Of a DNA stretch of 64,000 bases, positions 49,977-60,467 are shown piece by piece. The stretch comes from RPQJ01 sp046347155. GTDB lineage: Bacteria; Pseudomonadota; Gammaproteobacteria; Steroidobacterales; Steroidobacteraceae. Position 1 is the stretch's first letter. Each line of letters opens with the position of its first letter. Position numbers and translations under genes: made by a program. The stretch is taken from the NCBI GenBank assembly GCA_046347155.1, contig JAXMGT010000001.1, positions 310,001 through 374,000 on the forward strand. The letters are read 5' to 3'. The notes under the pieces are model-generated. The model made no database searches and was not told the origin of the DNA. It saw nothing but the letters and a program-made list of their open reading frames with translations.

Positions 49977-50953
49977 CAGCGGCCGATCTCGACTTCGACC
50001 TGCAGCAGGCTGAGCGAGGCGGCCGGCGCGGAGTCATCGAGCCGGACCTCCACCTCGACGATCCTCGCGTCCTTGCGCGCCGCCGGGTCGGTGCCGATCT
50101 CGTCGAGCTTCTGCACTTTCGGCCGGACCCGCGTCACCGTGCCCGTGAGCGCGCGCGGCAGTGCGTCGCTGGTGACGCGTGCCTTCTGCCCGACCTTCAC
50201 CCAGCGGATGTCGGTCTCGTAGACCTCGGCGATCGCGTACATCTGCTTCACGTTGCCGAGTTCGACCACGCCGTGCGCTCCCGCGGCCTCGCCGGTCTTC
50301 GCCAGCACGTCGATCACCCGGCCCGCGAACGGCGCGCGCACGTACGCGCGCTCGAGCTCGGCCTGGCGTCGGGCGACTTCCTGCTCGGCGACCGCGATCC
50401 GCGATTCGGCGACCGACGCGTCGGCTCGGCGCGCCTTGCATGACGCGGCACCGGCCTCGGCCGCGCCGCGGAACTGGTCGGCGACGTCGTCGGAAGTGAG
50501 CTTGCGCGCGAGCAGCTCGTTCTGGCGCTTCGACTGGCGCGCGGCGACGTCGGCGCGCACGCAGGCCTCGTCGGCCTCGCTGGCGGCGGCGCGCGACTCG
50601 CGCCGCGCGGTCTCGAGTCCGGCCTTCGCGCCGGCGAGCTCGGCGTTCAGCACCGGCACCGTGTCGGCCTCCGCAAGCACCTGGCCCGCCTGCACGTCCT
50701 GGCCGCGCTGCACGAGTACCTTCGCGACGACGGCGCCGCTGATGGCCTCGGGCGTCGACGCGAGGCCGAGCCGGTGGATGCCGCCCTCGGGCTCGAGGCG
50801 GCCGAGCGCGGCGACGCCGCGGCTGCCCGCCGCCGGCTTCGCCGTCGCCGCGTTCCCGGCGACCGCAGTCCACGTCGTCATGGCGAGCAGCAGTGCGCAC
50901 GCACGCGTCGCCGGCGCCGGCATGCGGAGGGTCTGGTAACGGCGCTCGAACAT
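49976..50953 (-). CDS. Membrane fusion protein, DevB/HlyD family
   Basis: A 325-residue periplasmic adaptor. An N-terminal signal/anchor (ACALLLAMTTWTAVAGNA) precedes a split biotinyl-lipoyl domain (GAVVAKVLVQRGQDVQAGQVLAE, then AYVRAPFAGRVIDVLAKTGE). An alpha-helical hairpin (about 105-200, with coiled-coil heptads) lies between. A beta-barrel/membrane-proximal part (MYAIAEVYETDIRWVKVGQKARV) follows. It connects a DevC/DevA transporter to an outer-membrane channel such as TolC, not encoded here. It lies 14 nt after the patatin gene, suggesting cotranscription. Confidence 0.87.
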   Translation of the reverse strand: MFERRYQTLRMPAPATRACALLLAMTTWTAVAGNAATAKPAAGSRGVAALGRLEPEGGIHRLGLASTPEAISGAVVAKVLVQRGQDVQAGQVLAEADTVPVLNAELAGAKAGLETARRESRAAASEADEACVRADVAARQSKRQNELLARKLTSDDVADQFRGAAEAGAASCKARRADASVAESRIAVAEQEVARRQAELERAYVRAPFAGRVIDVLAKTGEAAGAHGVVELGNVKQMYAIAEVYETDIRWVKVGQKARVTSDALPRALTGTVTRVRPKVQKLDEIGTDPAARKDARIVEVEVRLDDSAPAASLSLLQVEVEIGR

Positions 50954-50967
50954 GTCGTTTCCCCTGG

Positions 50968-52848
50968 TCAGGTCCGGTCGAGTGCGGCGGCCGCGTCCCG
51001 GCCGCTTGCGACGCCCGCGGCGACGATCGCCGCGTATGCGCGTACGTTCGTGAGGCTGAAACGGCCGACATCCGGCCGGATCAGCAGGTCGGCGCGCCCG
51101 CCGGCCTCGCGGGCGGCGGCCATCGTGCCGACTTCGGCCGCCTTGAGCATCACGGACATGAAGCCGGGCACGCGGTAGCGTCGGCCGAGCCCGAGGTAGC
51201 GGCTCGCGAGCAGCCGCCACGGCGAGGGCACGGAGGCGTAGTCCACCTCGTAGCCCTGGCGGGACGTCACGTCGACCGCGACGACGCGGCCGACCGGCCG
51301 GCCCCGCATCAGGTCCACGGGCAGGTTGTTCAGGATGCCGCCGTCGATCGCGAGCTGGCCCTCGACGACGGCCGGCGGGAAGATCCCGGGCAGCGAGACG
51401 CTGGCGCGCAGCGCAAGCGGCAGCGAACCGCGGTCGTGCACGCGGCTGCGGCCGGAACCGAGGTTGCTCGACAGGCAGAAGAACGGCAGCGGCAGGTCCT
51501 CGATGTCGCCGCCGAGGTACTCGCCGATCAGGCGCTCCATCCGCCGTCCCCTGAGCAGCGACACGACCGGCAGCGTCAGGTCGCCGAACGGCTTGCCGTC
51601 CACGAACGCCGCGCGTGCGCGGCGGATCACCTCGTCCGGCGGCACGTCGAGCGCGATCGCGGCGCCCATCACCGAGCCGATGCTCGAACCGCCGACCCAG
51701 TCCACCGCGTGGCCGGCCTCGTTGAGCGCCTGGAACACGCCGAGGTGCGCAAACCCGCGGGCCGCGCCGCCGCCGAGCACGAGCCCGAGCGCGGTGCCGT
51801 CGACGATGCGCACCAGCCGGCCGAAGTCGGCCGCCGACGCCTCGCGCAGGTGCAGGTGGAAATCCACGCGCCGTTCGGCGAGCCAGCGGCCCGTGCCCGA
51901 GAGCCGCTCCGGATGGCCGCGATGTCGGAGCACGAGCGCCTGCTGCGCGACCGGGCCGCGCGCCGAGTCGAGCAGTTCCGCCTCCCACGGCCTTCGCCGC
52001 GGGTCCGCGTCCGCGTCGGCCACGAGCAGTACGAGGTCCGCGTGGCGCAGCGCGACGTCGGACCACGGCGTCGCGCCGGGATCGGCCAGGTGGATCACGT
52101 AGCGGTGCGTATCCTCCGCCGCAGTCAGCCAGTCGACGGTCTCGGGCGCGATCGGCGCACCGGGGCGGGACGGCAGTTCGAGCGGTCGCCCGGCCTCGGC
52201 GAGCGACCCGGACGTGAGGACCCGCACCGGGCCGCGCTTCGCGAGCTCGACGCTCAATCGCTCGACGAGTGCGCGCGTCGCACCCGGGTCGTCGAGGGGC
52301 AGCACGGCGAGCGTCCTGAACGGCCGGCGCTCGGCCGCCCGGCCCGCCGTGCGGTCCCGAAGCCGGGTCGCGATGCCACCGGCGAGCCGGCGCGTCAGTT
52401 CGGGGCGCTGCGCGGCGAGCCGGTCGAACGCCGCCGCGTCCATGCGCAGCAGCAGGCTGTCTCGCAGTGCCCTGAGCCCGGCGGAACGCGTGCCGCCCGT
52501 GAGCAGGCCGATCTCTCCGACCGTCTCGCCGGGCGCGACCTCGGCGACGAGCCTCGGGCCGTGCGGGTCGCCGTCGGCCGCGTCGATCCACACCTGCAAC
52601 CGCCCGCGCACGAGCAGGTACAGCCCGTCGGCCGGATCGCCCTGGCGGAACAGCCAGTCGCCGCCGCGGCAGGTGACCGACACGAGCTCGGCCGAAACCG
52701 CCTCTGCCGCCTCCGGCGACAGTGAAAAACCGCGCTGCACCGCCTGCAGTCGCGACTGCAGGTTCGTTTCGCTCGACACGTCAGGACGTCCTTGGGCCCG
52801 CAGTCTGGAATCGATTGATTCTTGAAGTTGGGGGCCGTCCGGAACCAT
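50968..52848 (-). CDS. Patatin-like phospholipase with N-terminal cyclic-nucleotide-binding domain (NTE-like)
   Basis: A 626-residue protein. Residues about 45-160 are a cNMP-binding domain: RGGDWLFRQGDPADGLYLLVRG, then the phosphate-binding cassette GETVGEIGLLTGGTRSAGL with its key Arg. A middle domain without obvious motif leads to a patatin domain from about residue 345. That domain has GGGAARGFAHLG, the serine hydrolase elbow GGSSIGS and the dyad Asp in AIDGGILNN. This is the neuropathy-target-esterase-like layout, a lysophospholipase/phospholipase under cyclic-nucleotide control. The ATG at 52848 is used; GTG at 52779 is an alternative. It heads the operon with the DevBCA-type exporter. 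Confidence 0.88.
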   Translation of the reverse strand: MVPDGPQLQESIDSRLRAQGRPDVSSETNLQSRLQAVQRGFSLSPEAAEAVSAELVSVTCRGGDWLFRQGDPADGLYLLVRGRLQVWIDAADGDPHGPRLVAEVAPGETVGEIGLLTGGTRSAGLRALRDSLLLRMDAAAFDRLAAQRPELTRRLAGGIATRLRDRTAGRAAERRPFRTLAVLPLDDPGATRALVERLSVELAKRGPVRVLTSGSLAEAGRPLELPSRPGAPIAPETVDWLTAAEDTHRYVIHLADPGATPWSDVALRHADLVLLVADADADPRRRPWEAELLDSARGPVAQQALVLRHRGHPERLSGTGRWLAERRVDFHLHLREASAADFGRLVRIVDGTALGLVLGGGAARGFAHLGVFQALNEAGHAVDWVGGSSIGSVMGAAIALDVPPDEVIRRARAAFVDGKPFGDLTLPVVSLLRGRRMERLIGEYLGGDIEDLPLPFFCLSSNLGSGRSRVHDRGSLPLALRASVSLPGIFPPAVVEGQLAIDGGILNNLPVDLMRGRPVGRVVAVDVTSRQGYEVDYASVPSPWRLLASRYLGLGRRYRVPGFMSVMLKAAEVGTMAAAREAGGRADLLIRPDVGRFSLTNVRAYAAIVAAGVASGRDAAAALDRT

Positions 52849-52928
52849 AAACGACGGCGGCGGGTCTTGTCACCCGTGCATCTTTGCGGTGCGTCATCGC
52901 AGGATTCGGGCGTCCGGCCCGCGCTCGC

Positions 52929-52934
52929 TATACT
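52929..52934 (+). promoter_or_regulatory. Candidate -10 element upstream of the HIT gene
   Basis: TATACT lies 32 nt before the ATG at 52967. A convincing -35 at 17 bp is not visible. Motif-only call in the 118-bp region between the divergent patatin and HIT genes. Confidence 0.35.
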
Positions 52935-52966
52935 CCGATCGTCGACCGAGCCCCGGGGGCGATCGC

Positions 52967-53386
52967 ATGGCCTACGACCCGAGCAACGTGTTCGCGCGCA
53001 TCCTGCGCGGGGAGATTCCCGCGCACCGCGTGTACGAGGACGAGCGCACGCTCGCGTTCATGGACGTGATGCCGCAGGCGGACGGGCACGTGCTCGTGAT
53101 CCCGAAGTCGCCGGCCGAGAACCTGCTCGAGCTCGACCCGGAGTACGCTGCGGCGGCGATCCGGACGACGCAGCGCGTCGCGCGCGCCGTGAAGAAGGCG
53201 TACGACGCGCCGGGCGTGATGGTCGCGCAGCTGAACGGCGCAGGCGCCGGCCAGACCGTGTTCCACATCCATTTCCACGTGATCCCGCGCCACGCGGGCG
53301 TCGACCTGCGCTTCCACGCGCGCGCGATGGCCGAGCCGGCGCTGCTGGCGGAACACGCGGCCAGGATCCGCGCCGCGCTCGACTGA
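52967..53386 (+). CDS. HIT-family nucleotide-binding protein
   Basis: A 139-residue histidine-triad protein of the HINT/FHIT-like group. The N-terminal FARILRGEIPAHRVYEDERTLAFMD and the triad motif FHIHFHVIPR (HxHxHxx) are intact. Such proteins hydrolyse adenosine phosphoramidates or similar nucleotides. The ATG at 52967 is the start; a longer frame upstream is not family-like. Acetyl-CoA-synthetase-like gene follows after 27 nt and may be cotranscribed. Confidence 0.93.
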   Translation: MAYDPSNVFARILRGEIPAHRVYEDERTLAFMDVMPQADGHVLVIPKSPAENLLELDPEYAAAAIRTTQRVARAVKKAYDAPGVMVAQLNGAGAGQTVFHIHFHVIPRHAGVDLRFHARAMAEPALLAEHAARIRAALD

Positions 53387-53413
53387 GCGCGCGCCACACG
53401 ACGGGGACGACCG

Positions 53414-55351
<1,938 letters not shown>

Positions 55352-55357
55352 CGCGAG

Positions 55358-55855
55358 CTAGTACGGCCGCCCGGCGCCGGCGTACCGCTCCCGGTACCAC
55401 GGGTCGTCGAGGCTGACGACGCGGACGCGGCCGCCGGTCTGCGGCGCGTCGACGAAGCGCCCGTCGCCGGCGTAGATGCCCACGTGGCCGATCGAACTGC
55501 CGTCGACCCGGAAGAACACGAGGTCCCCGGGCTCGAGGTCCTTGCGCGGCACGGGCCGGACGGCTGCGTACTGCTGCGCGGCCGTGCGCGGCAGCCGGAT
55601 CCCGACGCTCGAGTAGGCGTACGAGACGAGCCCGCTGCAGTCGAATGCGTCGGGGCCGGCACCGCCGTAGCGATACGGCGCGCCGATCCGCGTCTCGGCG
55701 ATCCGGAGCGCGGCGGCGCCGGGGCCGGCGCCCCCGGCGCCCGGTTCGCCGCGCTGGAACGGCGCGCACGCGGCGAGCAGCAGCGCGACGAGCACGACCG
55801 CCGCGTTGCGGCCGGCCCGGTACGTGCGCGCGCGGTGCGGGGCGTGCGGTCGCAT
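55358..55855 (-). CDS. NlpC/P60-family lipoprotein, putative peptidoglycan hydrolase
   Basis: A 165-residue exported cysteine peptidase. The signal VVLVALLLAAC ends in a lipobox (LAAC). The NlpC/P60 core contains the catalytic Cys in FDCSGLVSYAY, the His in GHVGIYAGDG, and FVDAPQTGGRVRV, where the third polar residue, usually His, is Asp. Enzymes of this family cut gamma-D-Glu-meso-DAP bonds. The gene is 9 nt from the hrpB start and may share its transcript. Location is the outer membrane or periplasm, by lipobox. Confidence 0.88.
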   Translation of the reverse strand: MRPHAPHRARTYRAGRNAAVVLVALLLAACAPFQRGEPGAGGAGPGAAALRIAETRIGAPYRYGGAGPDAFDCSGLVSYAYSSVGIRLPRTAAQQYAAVRPVPRKDLEPGDLVFFRVDGSSIGHVGIYAGDGRFVDAPQTGGRVRVVSLDDPWYRERYAGAGRPY

Positions 55856-55864
55856 CGCGCGAGT

Positions 55865-58408
55865 CTAGCCGCCGTCGCGCGGCCGCACGCGTCGCGTCGC
55901 GGTCGCCTCGTGCGGGTCGTCGGGCCAGTAGTGCTTCGGGTAGCGGCCCTTCAGTTCCTTCTTCACGTCGTGGTAGCCGCGCGACCAGAAGCTCGCCAGG
56001 TCGCGCGTCACCTGCACCGGGCGTCGCGCCGGCGACAGCAGTTCCATCACGACCGGCACGCGGCCGGCGACCACGCGCGGCGTCTCGGTCAGGCCGAACA
56101 CTTCCTGCAGCCGGACCGCGAGCGCCGGTGCGTCGCCCGTGTAGTCGAGTGCGATCCGCGAGCCGCTCGGCACCGCGAGGTGCGTCGGCGCCAGTTCGTC
56201 GAGGCGCCGGGCCGCGCTCCAGTCGAGCAGCGCGCCGAGCGCCGCGCGCAGGTCGAGGCGCGCGAGCTGTTCGCGGCGGGTGATGCCCTCGAGCCAGGGC
56301 GCGAGCCAGACGCCCAGCGTGGCGGTGAGCGCGGCGTCCGACACGTCGGGCCAGCCGTCGCGACCGCGCGGGTCGTGCTCGCGGACCAGTGCGACGCGCG
56401 CACGCCACTGTTCGAGCTCGCGGCTCCACGGCAGGCAGCCGAGCCCGAGTGTGCGGATCCCGTCCAGCATCGCGTTCGTCACGGCGACCGGATCCGCACG
56501 CTCGATCGGCGCGTCGTCGAGCGTCAGCGCGCCGAGCCGCCGCACCCGCCGCGCCGCGACGGCGCCGGCCTGCGGGTCCCACGCGACGCTCGACTCGGTG
56601 CGGATCGAGCCCGCCAGGTACCGCTCGACCAGCGCGGGCTCTAGCGCCGCGGCGAGCTGCACGCGCGCGTCGCGGTCGCCGGCGTCGAGCGAGGCCACGA
56701 CGATGAACTCGGAGCGCGCGAGCGCGCAGGGGTCGGCGATCGTCGCGCCGCGACCGCCGCTCAGGAGGTAACGGCCACCACCCCCGGGACGCGCGCGCCC
56801 GATCCGGTCCGGGTAGGCGTACGCGAGCAGCAGGCCCGTCGCCGACACGGGATCGAGTGCGGCCCCCGCGCCGCCGTCCGGTCGGCGTCCGCCGAGCCGC
56901 CGCTCGAGTTGCGACGCGACGCGCTCGATCCGGCGCAGCGCGCCACGGTCGAGGTCCATGCCGGGCGGCGCGGCGCGCCCGTCCAGCGCCTCGATCCGAT
57001 GCCACAGGTCCGGGTCTCGCGCACCGGGTGGTGCGCGCAGCGGGTCTCGCTCCGAAAGCACAGCGGCGATCCGCGCCGCGAGCGGCGCGAGGCCGAGCGC
57101 CGCGCCGCGGATCGCGAGATGTGCGAGTCGCGGGTGCACGCCGAGTTCCGCCATGTCGCGACCGATGGCCGTGACGCGGCCGGCGTCGTCGAGTGCCTCG
57201 AGCGCCTGCAGCAGTTCGCGGGCCTGCGCGCAGGTCGCGGCGGGCGGCGCGTCGAGCCAGCGCAGCGACGAAGGCGCCTCACCCCAGCACGCAAGTTCGA
57301 GCACGAGCGGGGCGAGGTCGGCCTCGAGGATCTCCGGCGGCGACTGCGCGGCGAGCGACTCGTGCGTGGATTCGCTCCACAACCGTACGCAGGTTCCCGG
57401 CGCCGTGCGCCCGGCGCGGCCGCGACGCTGCTCGGCCGACGCACGCGAGACGCGGACCGTCTCGAGGCGGCCCATCCCGGTCGTCGGGTCGAAGCGCTGC
57501 CGGCGTTCCTGTCCGGCGTCCACGACGATCCGTACGCCGTCGATCGTGAGGCTGGTCTCGGCCAGGTTCGTCGCCACGACGACCTTGCGCCGTCCGCCCG
57601 GGTCAGGCCGCAGCGCAGCGTCCTGCTCGGCCGCGCCGAGGTCGCCGTAGAGCGGCAGGATCGCCGTCTGCGCGGCGGGCAGGCGCTCCTCGAGTGCGCC
57701 CGCGACGCGACGGATCTCGGCGGCGCCGGGCAGGAACACCAGTGCGTCGCCCGGGTGCGTGGCCAGCGCGTCGATCGTCGCGGCGACGACGGATCCCTCG
57801 ATGCGCGTGCCGGGGCCGGCCGAGGCCGGCGGTCGCCACTCGACGTCCACCGGGTGGACGCGACCGGCCGAGCGCACGACCGGTGCGCCGTCCATCAGGC
57901 GCGCGACCGCATCGCCGTCGAGCGTGGCGGACATCACGAGCAGGCGCAGCGACTCGCGCAGGTGGCGCCGGGTCTCGAGGCACAGCGCGAGCCCGAGGTC
58001 GGCCTGCAGGCTGCGTTCGTGGAATTCGTCGAACACGACGAGGGCCACGTCCTCGAGCGCCGGGTCGTGCTGCAGGCGACGCGTGAGGATGCCCTCGGTG
58101 ACGACCTCGATCCGGGTCGCAGGGCCGACCCGGCTCTCGAGCCGCGTGCGGTAGCCGACGGTCTCGCCGCATCGCTCGCCGAGCAGCGACGCCATCCGAT
58201 CGGCGACCGCGCGGGCCGCGATGCGCCGGGGCTCGAGCATCAGGATGCGGCCGTCGCCGCGCCACGGCGCGTCGAGCAGCGCGAGCGGCACGACGGTGCT
58301 CTTGCCGGCGCCGGCCGGCGCCTCGAGCACGACCGCGCGGTGCGCGGCGAGCGCGTCCCGCAGCGCCGGGAGCGCCTCGAGTATCGGCAGCGGCGGGAGG
58401 TTGCGCAT
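55865..58408 (-). CDS. hrpB: ATP-dependent RNA helicase HrpB
   Basis: An 847-residue DEAH-box-type helicase of the HrpB family. Motif I is APAGAGKSTVVP, motif II is DEFHERS (HrpB-type DEFH rather than DEAH), motif III is SATLDG, with motif V and VI near KVVVATNLAETSLTIDG and QRRGRAGR. The C-terminal HrpB domain includes RPVQVTRDLASFWSRGYHDVKKELKGRYPKH, read in several short motifs. Length matches E. coli HrpB (about 810). Its cellular RNA substrate is unknown in most species. Start ATG 58408, divergent from the DUF456 gene with 92 bp between starts. Confidence 0.95.
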   Translation of the reverse strand: MRNLPPLPILEALPALRDALAAHRAVVLEAPAGAGKSTVVPLALLDAPWRGDGRILMLEPRRIAARAVADRMASLLGERCGETVGYRTRLESRVGPATRIEVVTEGILTRRLQHDPALEDVALVVFDEFHERSLQADLGLALCLETRRHLRESLRLLVMSATLDGDAVARLMDGAPVVRSAGRVHPVDVEWRPPASAGPGTRIEGSVVAATIDALATHPGDALVFLPGAAEIRRVAGALEERLPAAQTAILPLYGDLGAAEQDAALRPDPGGRRKVVVATNLAETSLTIDGVRIVVDAGQERRQRFDPTTGMGRLETVRVSRASAEQRRGRAGRTAPGTCVRLWSESTHESLAAQSPPEILEADLAPLVLELACWGEAPSSLRWLDAPPAATCAQARELLQALEALDDAGRVTAIGRDMAELGVHPRLAHLAIRGAALGLAPLAARIAAVLSERDPLRAPPGARDPDLWHRIEALDGRAAPPGMDLDRGALRRIERVASQLERRLGGRRPDGGAGAALDPVSATGLLLAYAYPDRIGRARPGGGGRYLLSGGRGATIADPCALARSEFIVVASLDAGDRDARVQLAAALEPALVERYLAGSIRTESSVAWDPQAGAVAARRVRRLGALTLDDAPIERADPVAVTNAMLDGIRTLGLGCLPWSRELEQWRARVALVREHDPRGRDGWPDVSDAALTATLGVWLAPWLEGITRREQLARLDLRAALGALLDWSAARRLDELAPTHLAVPSGSRIALDYTGDAPALAVRLQEVFGLTETPRVVAGRVPVVMELLSPARRPVQVTRDLASFWSRGYHDVKKELKGRYPKHYWPDDPHEATATRRVRPRDGG

Positions 58409-58500
58409 GGGTCGCCGAGTGTAGCGCCCGTCCGCCCGTGACGGGCCGCCGCGGCCGCGGCAAGATGCGCAGGCACCGGCCGGCGCCGGGGGAGAGCGCG

Positions 58501-58986
58501 ATGGACGGATCGATCTGGCCCTGGCTCGTTGCGGCGGTGATGGTGGTCGCGGGCGTCGCCGGGACCGTGCTGCCGGGCCTCCCGGGCGTGCCGCTCGTCT
58601 ACGCAGGCCTGTGCGTCGCCGCGTGGGCCGACGGATTCCAGCGCGTCGGCTGGGTCGCGCTCGCGCTGCTCGGGCTCATGACGCTGCTGTCGTTCGTCGT
58701 CGACTTCGTCGCGGTCGCGCTCGGGGCGAAACGCGTCGGCGCAACGCGGCTCGCGGTGGCGGGAGCCGCCGTCGGCATGGTCGCGGGACTCCTGTTCGGC
58801 CTGCCTGGGCTGCTGCTCGGTCCGTTCGTCGGCGCGGTCGCCGGCGAACTCCTGTCCCACGGACGGATGCCACAGGCGGGACGCGTCGGGCTCGCGACCT
58901 GGCTCGGGCTGCTGTTCGGGACGCTCGCGAAGCTCGCACTCGTGTTCGCGATGCTCGGGGTGTTCGCGACCGCCTGGTTCCTCTGA
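58501..58986 (+). CDS. DUF456-family integral membrane protein
   Basis: A 161-residue protein with about five hydrophobic segments (LVAAVMVVAGVAGTVLPGLPG, VGWVALALLGLMTLLSFVVDF, AVAGAAVGMVAGLLFG, GPFVGAVAGELL and the last LGLLFGTLAKLALVFAML). The PGLPGVPLV loop, the GAKRVGATRLA turn and GLLLGPFVGAVAGE are the DUF456 signature. Function unknown. Start ATG 58501 with GGGGGA ribosome-binding sequence just upstream. It converges with the HhH gene (16 nt). Confidence 0.85.
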   Translation: MDGSIWPWLVAAVMVVAGVAGTVLPGLPGVPLVYAGLCVAAWADGFQRVGWVALALLGLMTLLSFVVDFVAVALGAKRVGATRLAVAGAAVGMVAGLLFGLPGLLLGPFVGAVAGELLSHGRMPQAGRVGLATWLGLLFGTLAKLALVFAMLGVFATAWFL

Positions 58987-59002
58987 CCGTTCCGGTTGGC
59001 GC

Positions 59003-59911
59003 CTACTCGTAGTGCGCCCGGCATTCGGCCTCGCGGCCCCGCACGACGCGGCGCCCGGCGAGCGGACCGTGGGTCTCGGTGACGATCGTGCACTGTCCCT
59101 CGAGGTGGCGGTCGTCGTCGTAGTACAGCACGACCCAGTCGCGCGTCCGGTTCAGCTGGTGCGCGAGCGCCGTGTTCGAGTAGAGCGCCGTGTAGTGCGT
59201 GATGCCGCGGGTCGTGTGCAGCACCGGCAGCCACGCCTCGCCGCCCGGGTTGAACCGCTTCGGCGCGATCGTCGGCAACCGGCCGCGTGCCGCGCCGTCG
59301 CGGTACTCGCGGTCGACCTCGAGCAGCTCCGCGACCGGCGGTGGTGCCGTCGTCGGCGGGCGCGGCGCGACGATCCCGGTCGAGCGGCGCAGCCGCCCGC
59401 GCGAGAGCGCCGCGTCCAGGCTGGCCCGGATCGCCGCGGCGCGTCGTGGCCCGACGCCGGGCACGTTCTCGAGCCGGCCGTCGTGCGCGGCGAGTTCGAG
59501 CGCTTCGAGCGTGTCCGCGTGCAGTTCGTCGTGGATGCGCTCGGCGAGCCGCCGGCCGAGCCCGGGCAGCAGCGTGAACAGCTGCACCGGGTCCGCGCAG
59601 CCCCGCAGCCGCTCGAGCTGCGCCCAGCGTCCGGTGCGCCACATCTCGATGATCGACGCGGAGATGCCGTGGCCGATGCCCGGCAGCGCCTCGAGTCCCG
59701 CGCCGCCCTCGCGGTCGATGATCGCACCCACCGGTTCTGGCAGGTGCGAGAGCGTGTCGGCCGCCCGACGGTAGGCCGCGACGCGGAACGCATTGGCGCC
59801 CTGCGCCTCGAGCAGCGTGGCCGCCTCGCGCAGCCGGTCCGCGTACGCGTCGTTCGGGACGTGCTGTGTCGTGGCCGGATCGTCTGCGTGCCCGTGGGGC
59901 GCCATCGTCAT
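59003..59911 (-). CDS. Helix-hairpin-helix (PolX-N-like) DNA-binding protein
   Basis: A 302-residue protein. The N-terminal half resembles the 8-kDa domain of DNA polymerase X: LREAATLLEAQGANAFRVAAYRRAADTL, with HhH motifs ALPGIGHGISASI, LLPGLGRRLAERI and NVPGVGPRRAAAI. Such motifs bind DNA ends or gaps without sequence specificity. No polymerase palm or PHP domain follows; instead the C-terminal 110 residues form an unrecognised domain (THYTALYSNTALAHQLNRTRDWVVLYYDDD, a few short motifs, then GREAECRAHYE). Start ATG 59911 overlaps the CBS gene stop by 4 nt. Possibly a repair accessory; role unknown. Confidence 0.75.
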   Translation of the reverse strand: MTMAPHGHADDPATTQHVPNDAYADRLREAATLLEAQGANAFRVAAYRRAADTLSHLPEPVGAIIDREGGAGLEALPGIGHGISASIIEMWRTGRWAQLERLRGCADPVQLFTLLPGLGRRLAERIHDELHADTLEALELAAHDGRLENVPGVGPRRAAAIRASLDAALSRGRLRRSTGIVAPRPPTTAPPPVAELLEVDREYRDGAARGRLPTIAPKRFNPGGEAWLPVLHTTRGITHYTALYSNTALAHQLNRTRDWVVLYYDDDRHLEGQCTIVTETHGPLAGRRVVRGREAECRAHYE

Positions 59912-60348
59912 GCCACCTGGTCGGGCCCGCCGTCGGGATGGAGTTCGCGCAGCACCCGGGCGAGCGCACGGCATGCATCGGTCGCCGTGAAGATGCCGAC
60001 CAGCTTGTCCGCGCGGGTCACGAGCGCGGACCCGAGGTGGCGTTCTGCCATCGTCGTGGCGACGCGCTCGAGCGACGCGCCGGCGTCGACGACGTAGGAA
60101 TCGGGCTGGTACACGTCCCGGACCGCGAGTTCGCGCTCCGGGGGCGACCCGAGGTCCGGCCCGAGCGCGAGCTTGATGTCGCGGTCGGTCAATACGCCGA
60201 CCAGTTCGCCGCGCTCGGTGACCGGCAGGTGACGGATGTGCCGGTCGCGCAGGAACGCATGGGCCTCGGCAAGCGGCGCGTCCACCTCCACCGAAAAGGG
60301 GAACGGCGTCATGTAGGCCAGGATCTGTGGCTGGCGTATGCGCGACAT
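59908..60348 (-). CDS. CBS-domain pair protein
   Basis: A 146-residue protein made of two CBS domains: DAPLAEAHAFLRDRHIRHLPVTERGELVGVLTDRDIKLA and ASLERVATTMAERHLGSALVTRADKLVGIFTATDAC. The linker RDVYQPDSYVVDA lies between. CBS pairs bind adenine nucleotides and act as energy sensors. The N-terminus contains HHR-less RIRQPQILAYMT. Start ATG 60348. Its stop overlaps the start of the HhH gene (ATGA), so they are one operon and may act together. Confidence 0.88.
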   Translation of the reverse strand: MSRIRQPQILAYMTPFPFSVEVDAPLAEAHAFLRDRHIRHLPVTERGELVGVLTDRDIKLALGPDLGSPPERELAVRDVYQPDSYVVDAGASLERVATTMAERHLGSALVTRADKLVGIFTATDACRALARVLRELHPDGGPDQVA

Positions 60349-60467
60349 CGGAGGGCCACCCAACTCCGGGGGATGCTGCCCCACGCAGGACGCAACGCCC
60401 ATTCGGGTTTTACGAGAGGGGGGCGGCGCGTTCTATGATCCGTGGACACTGACGCCGGAGATTGCCC

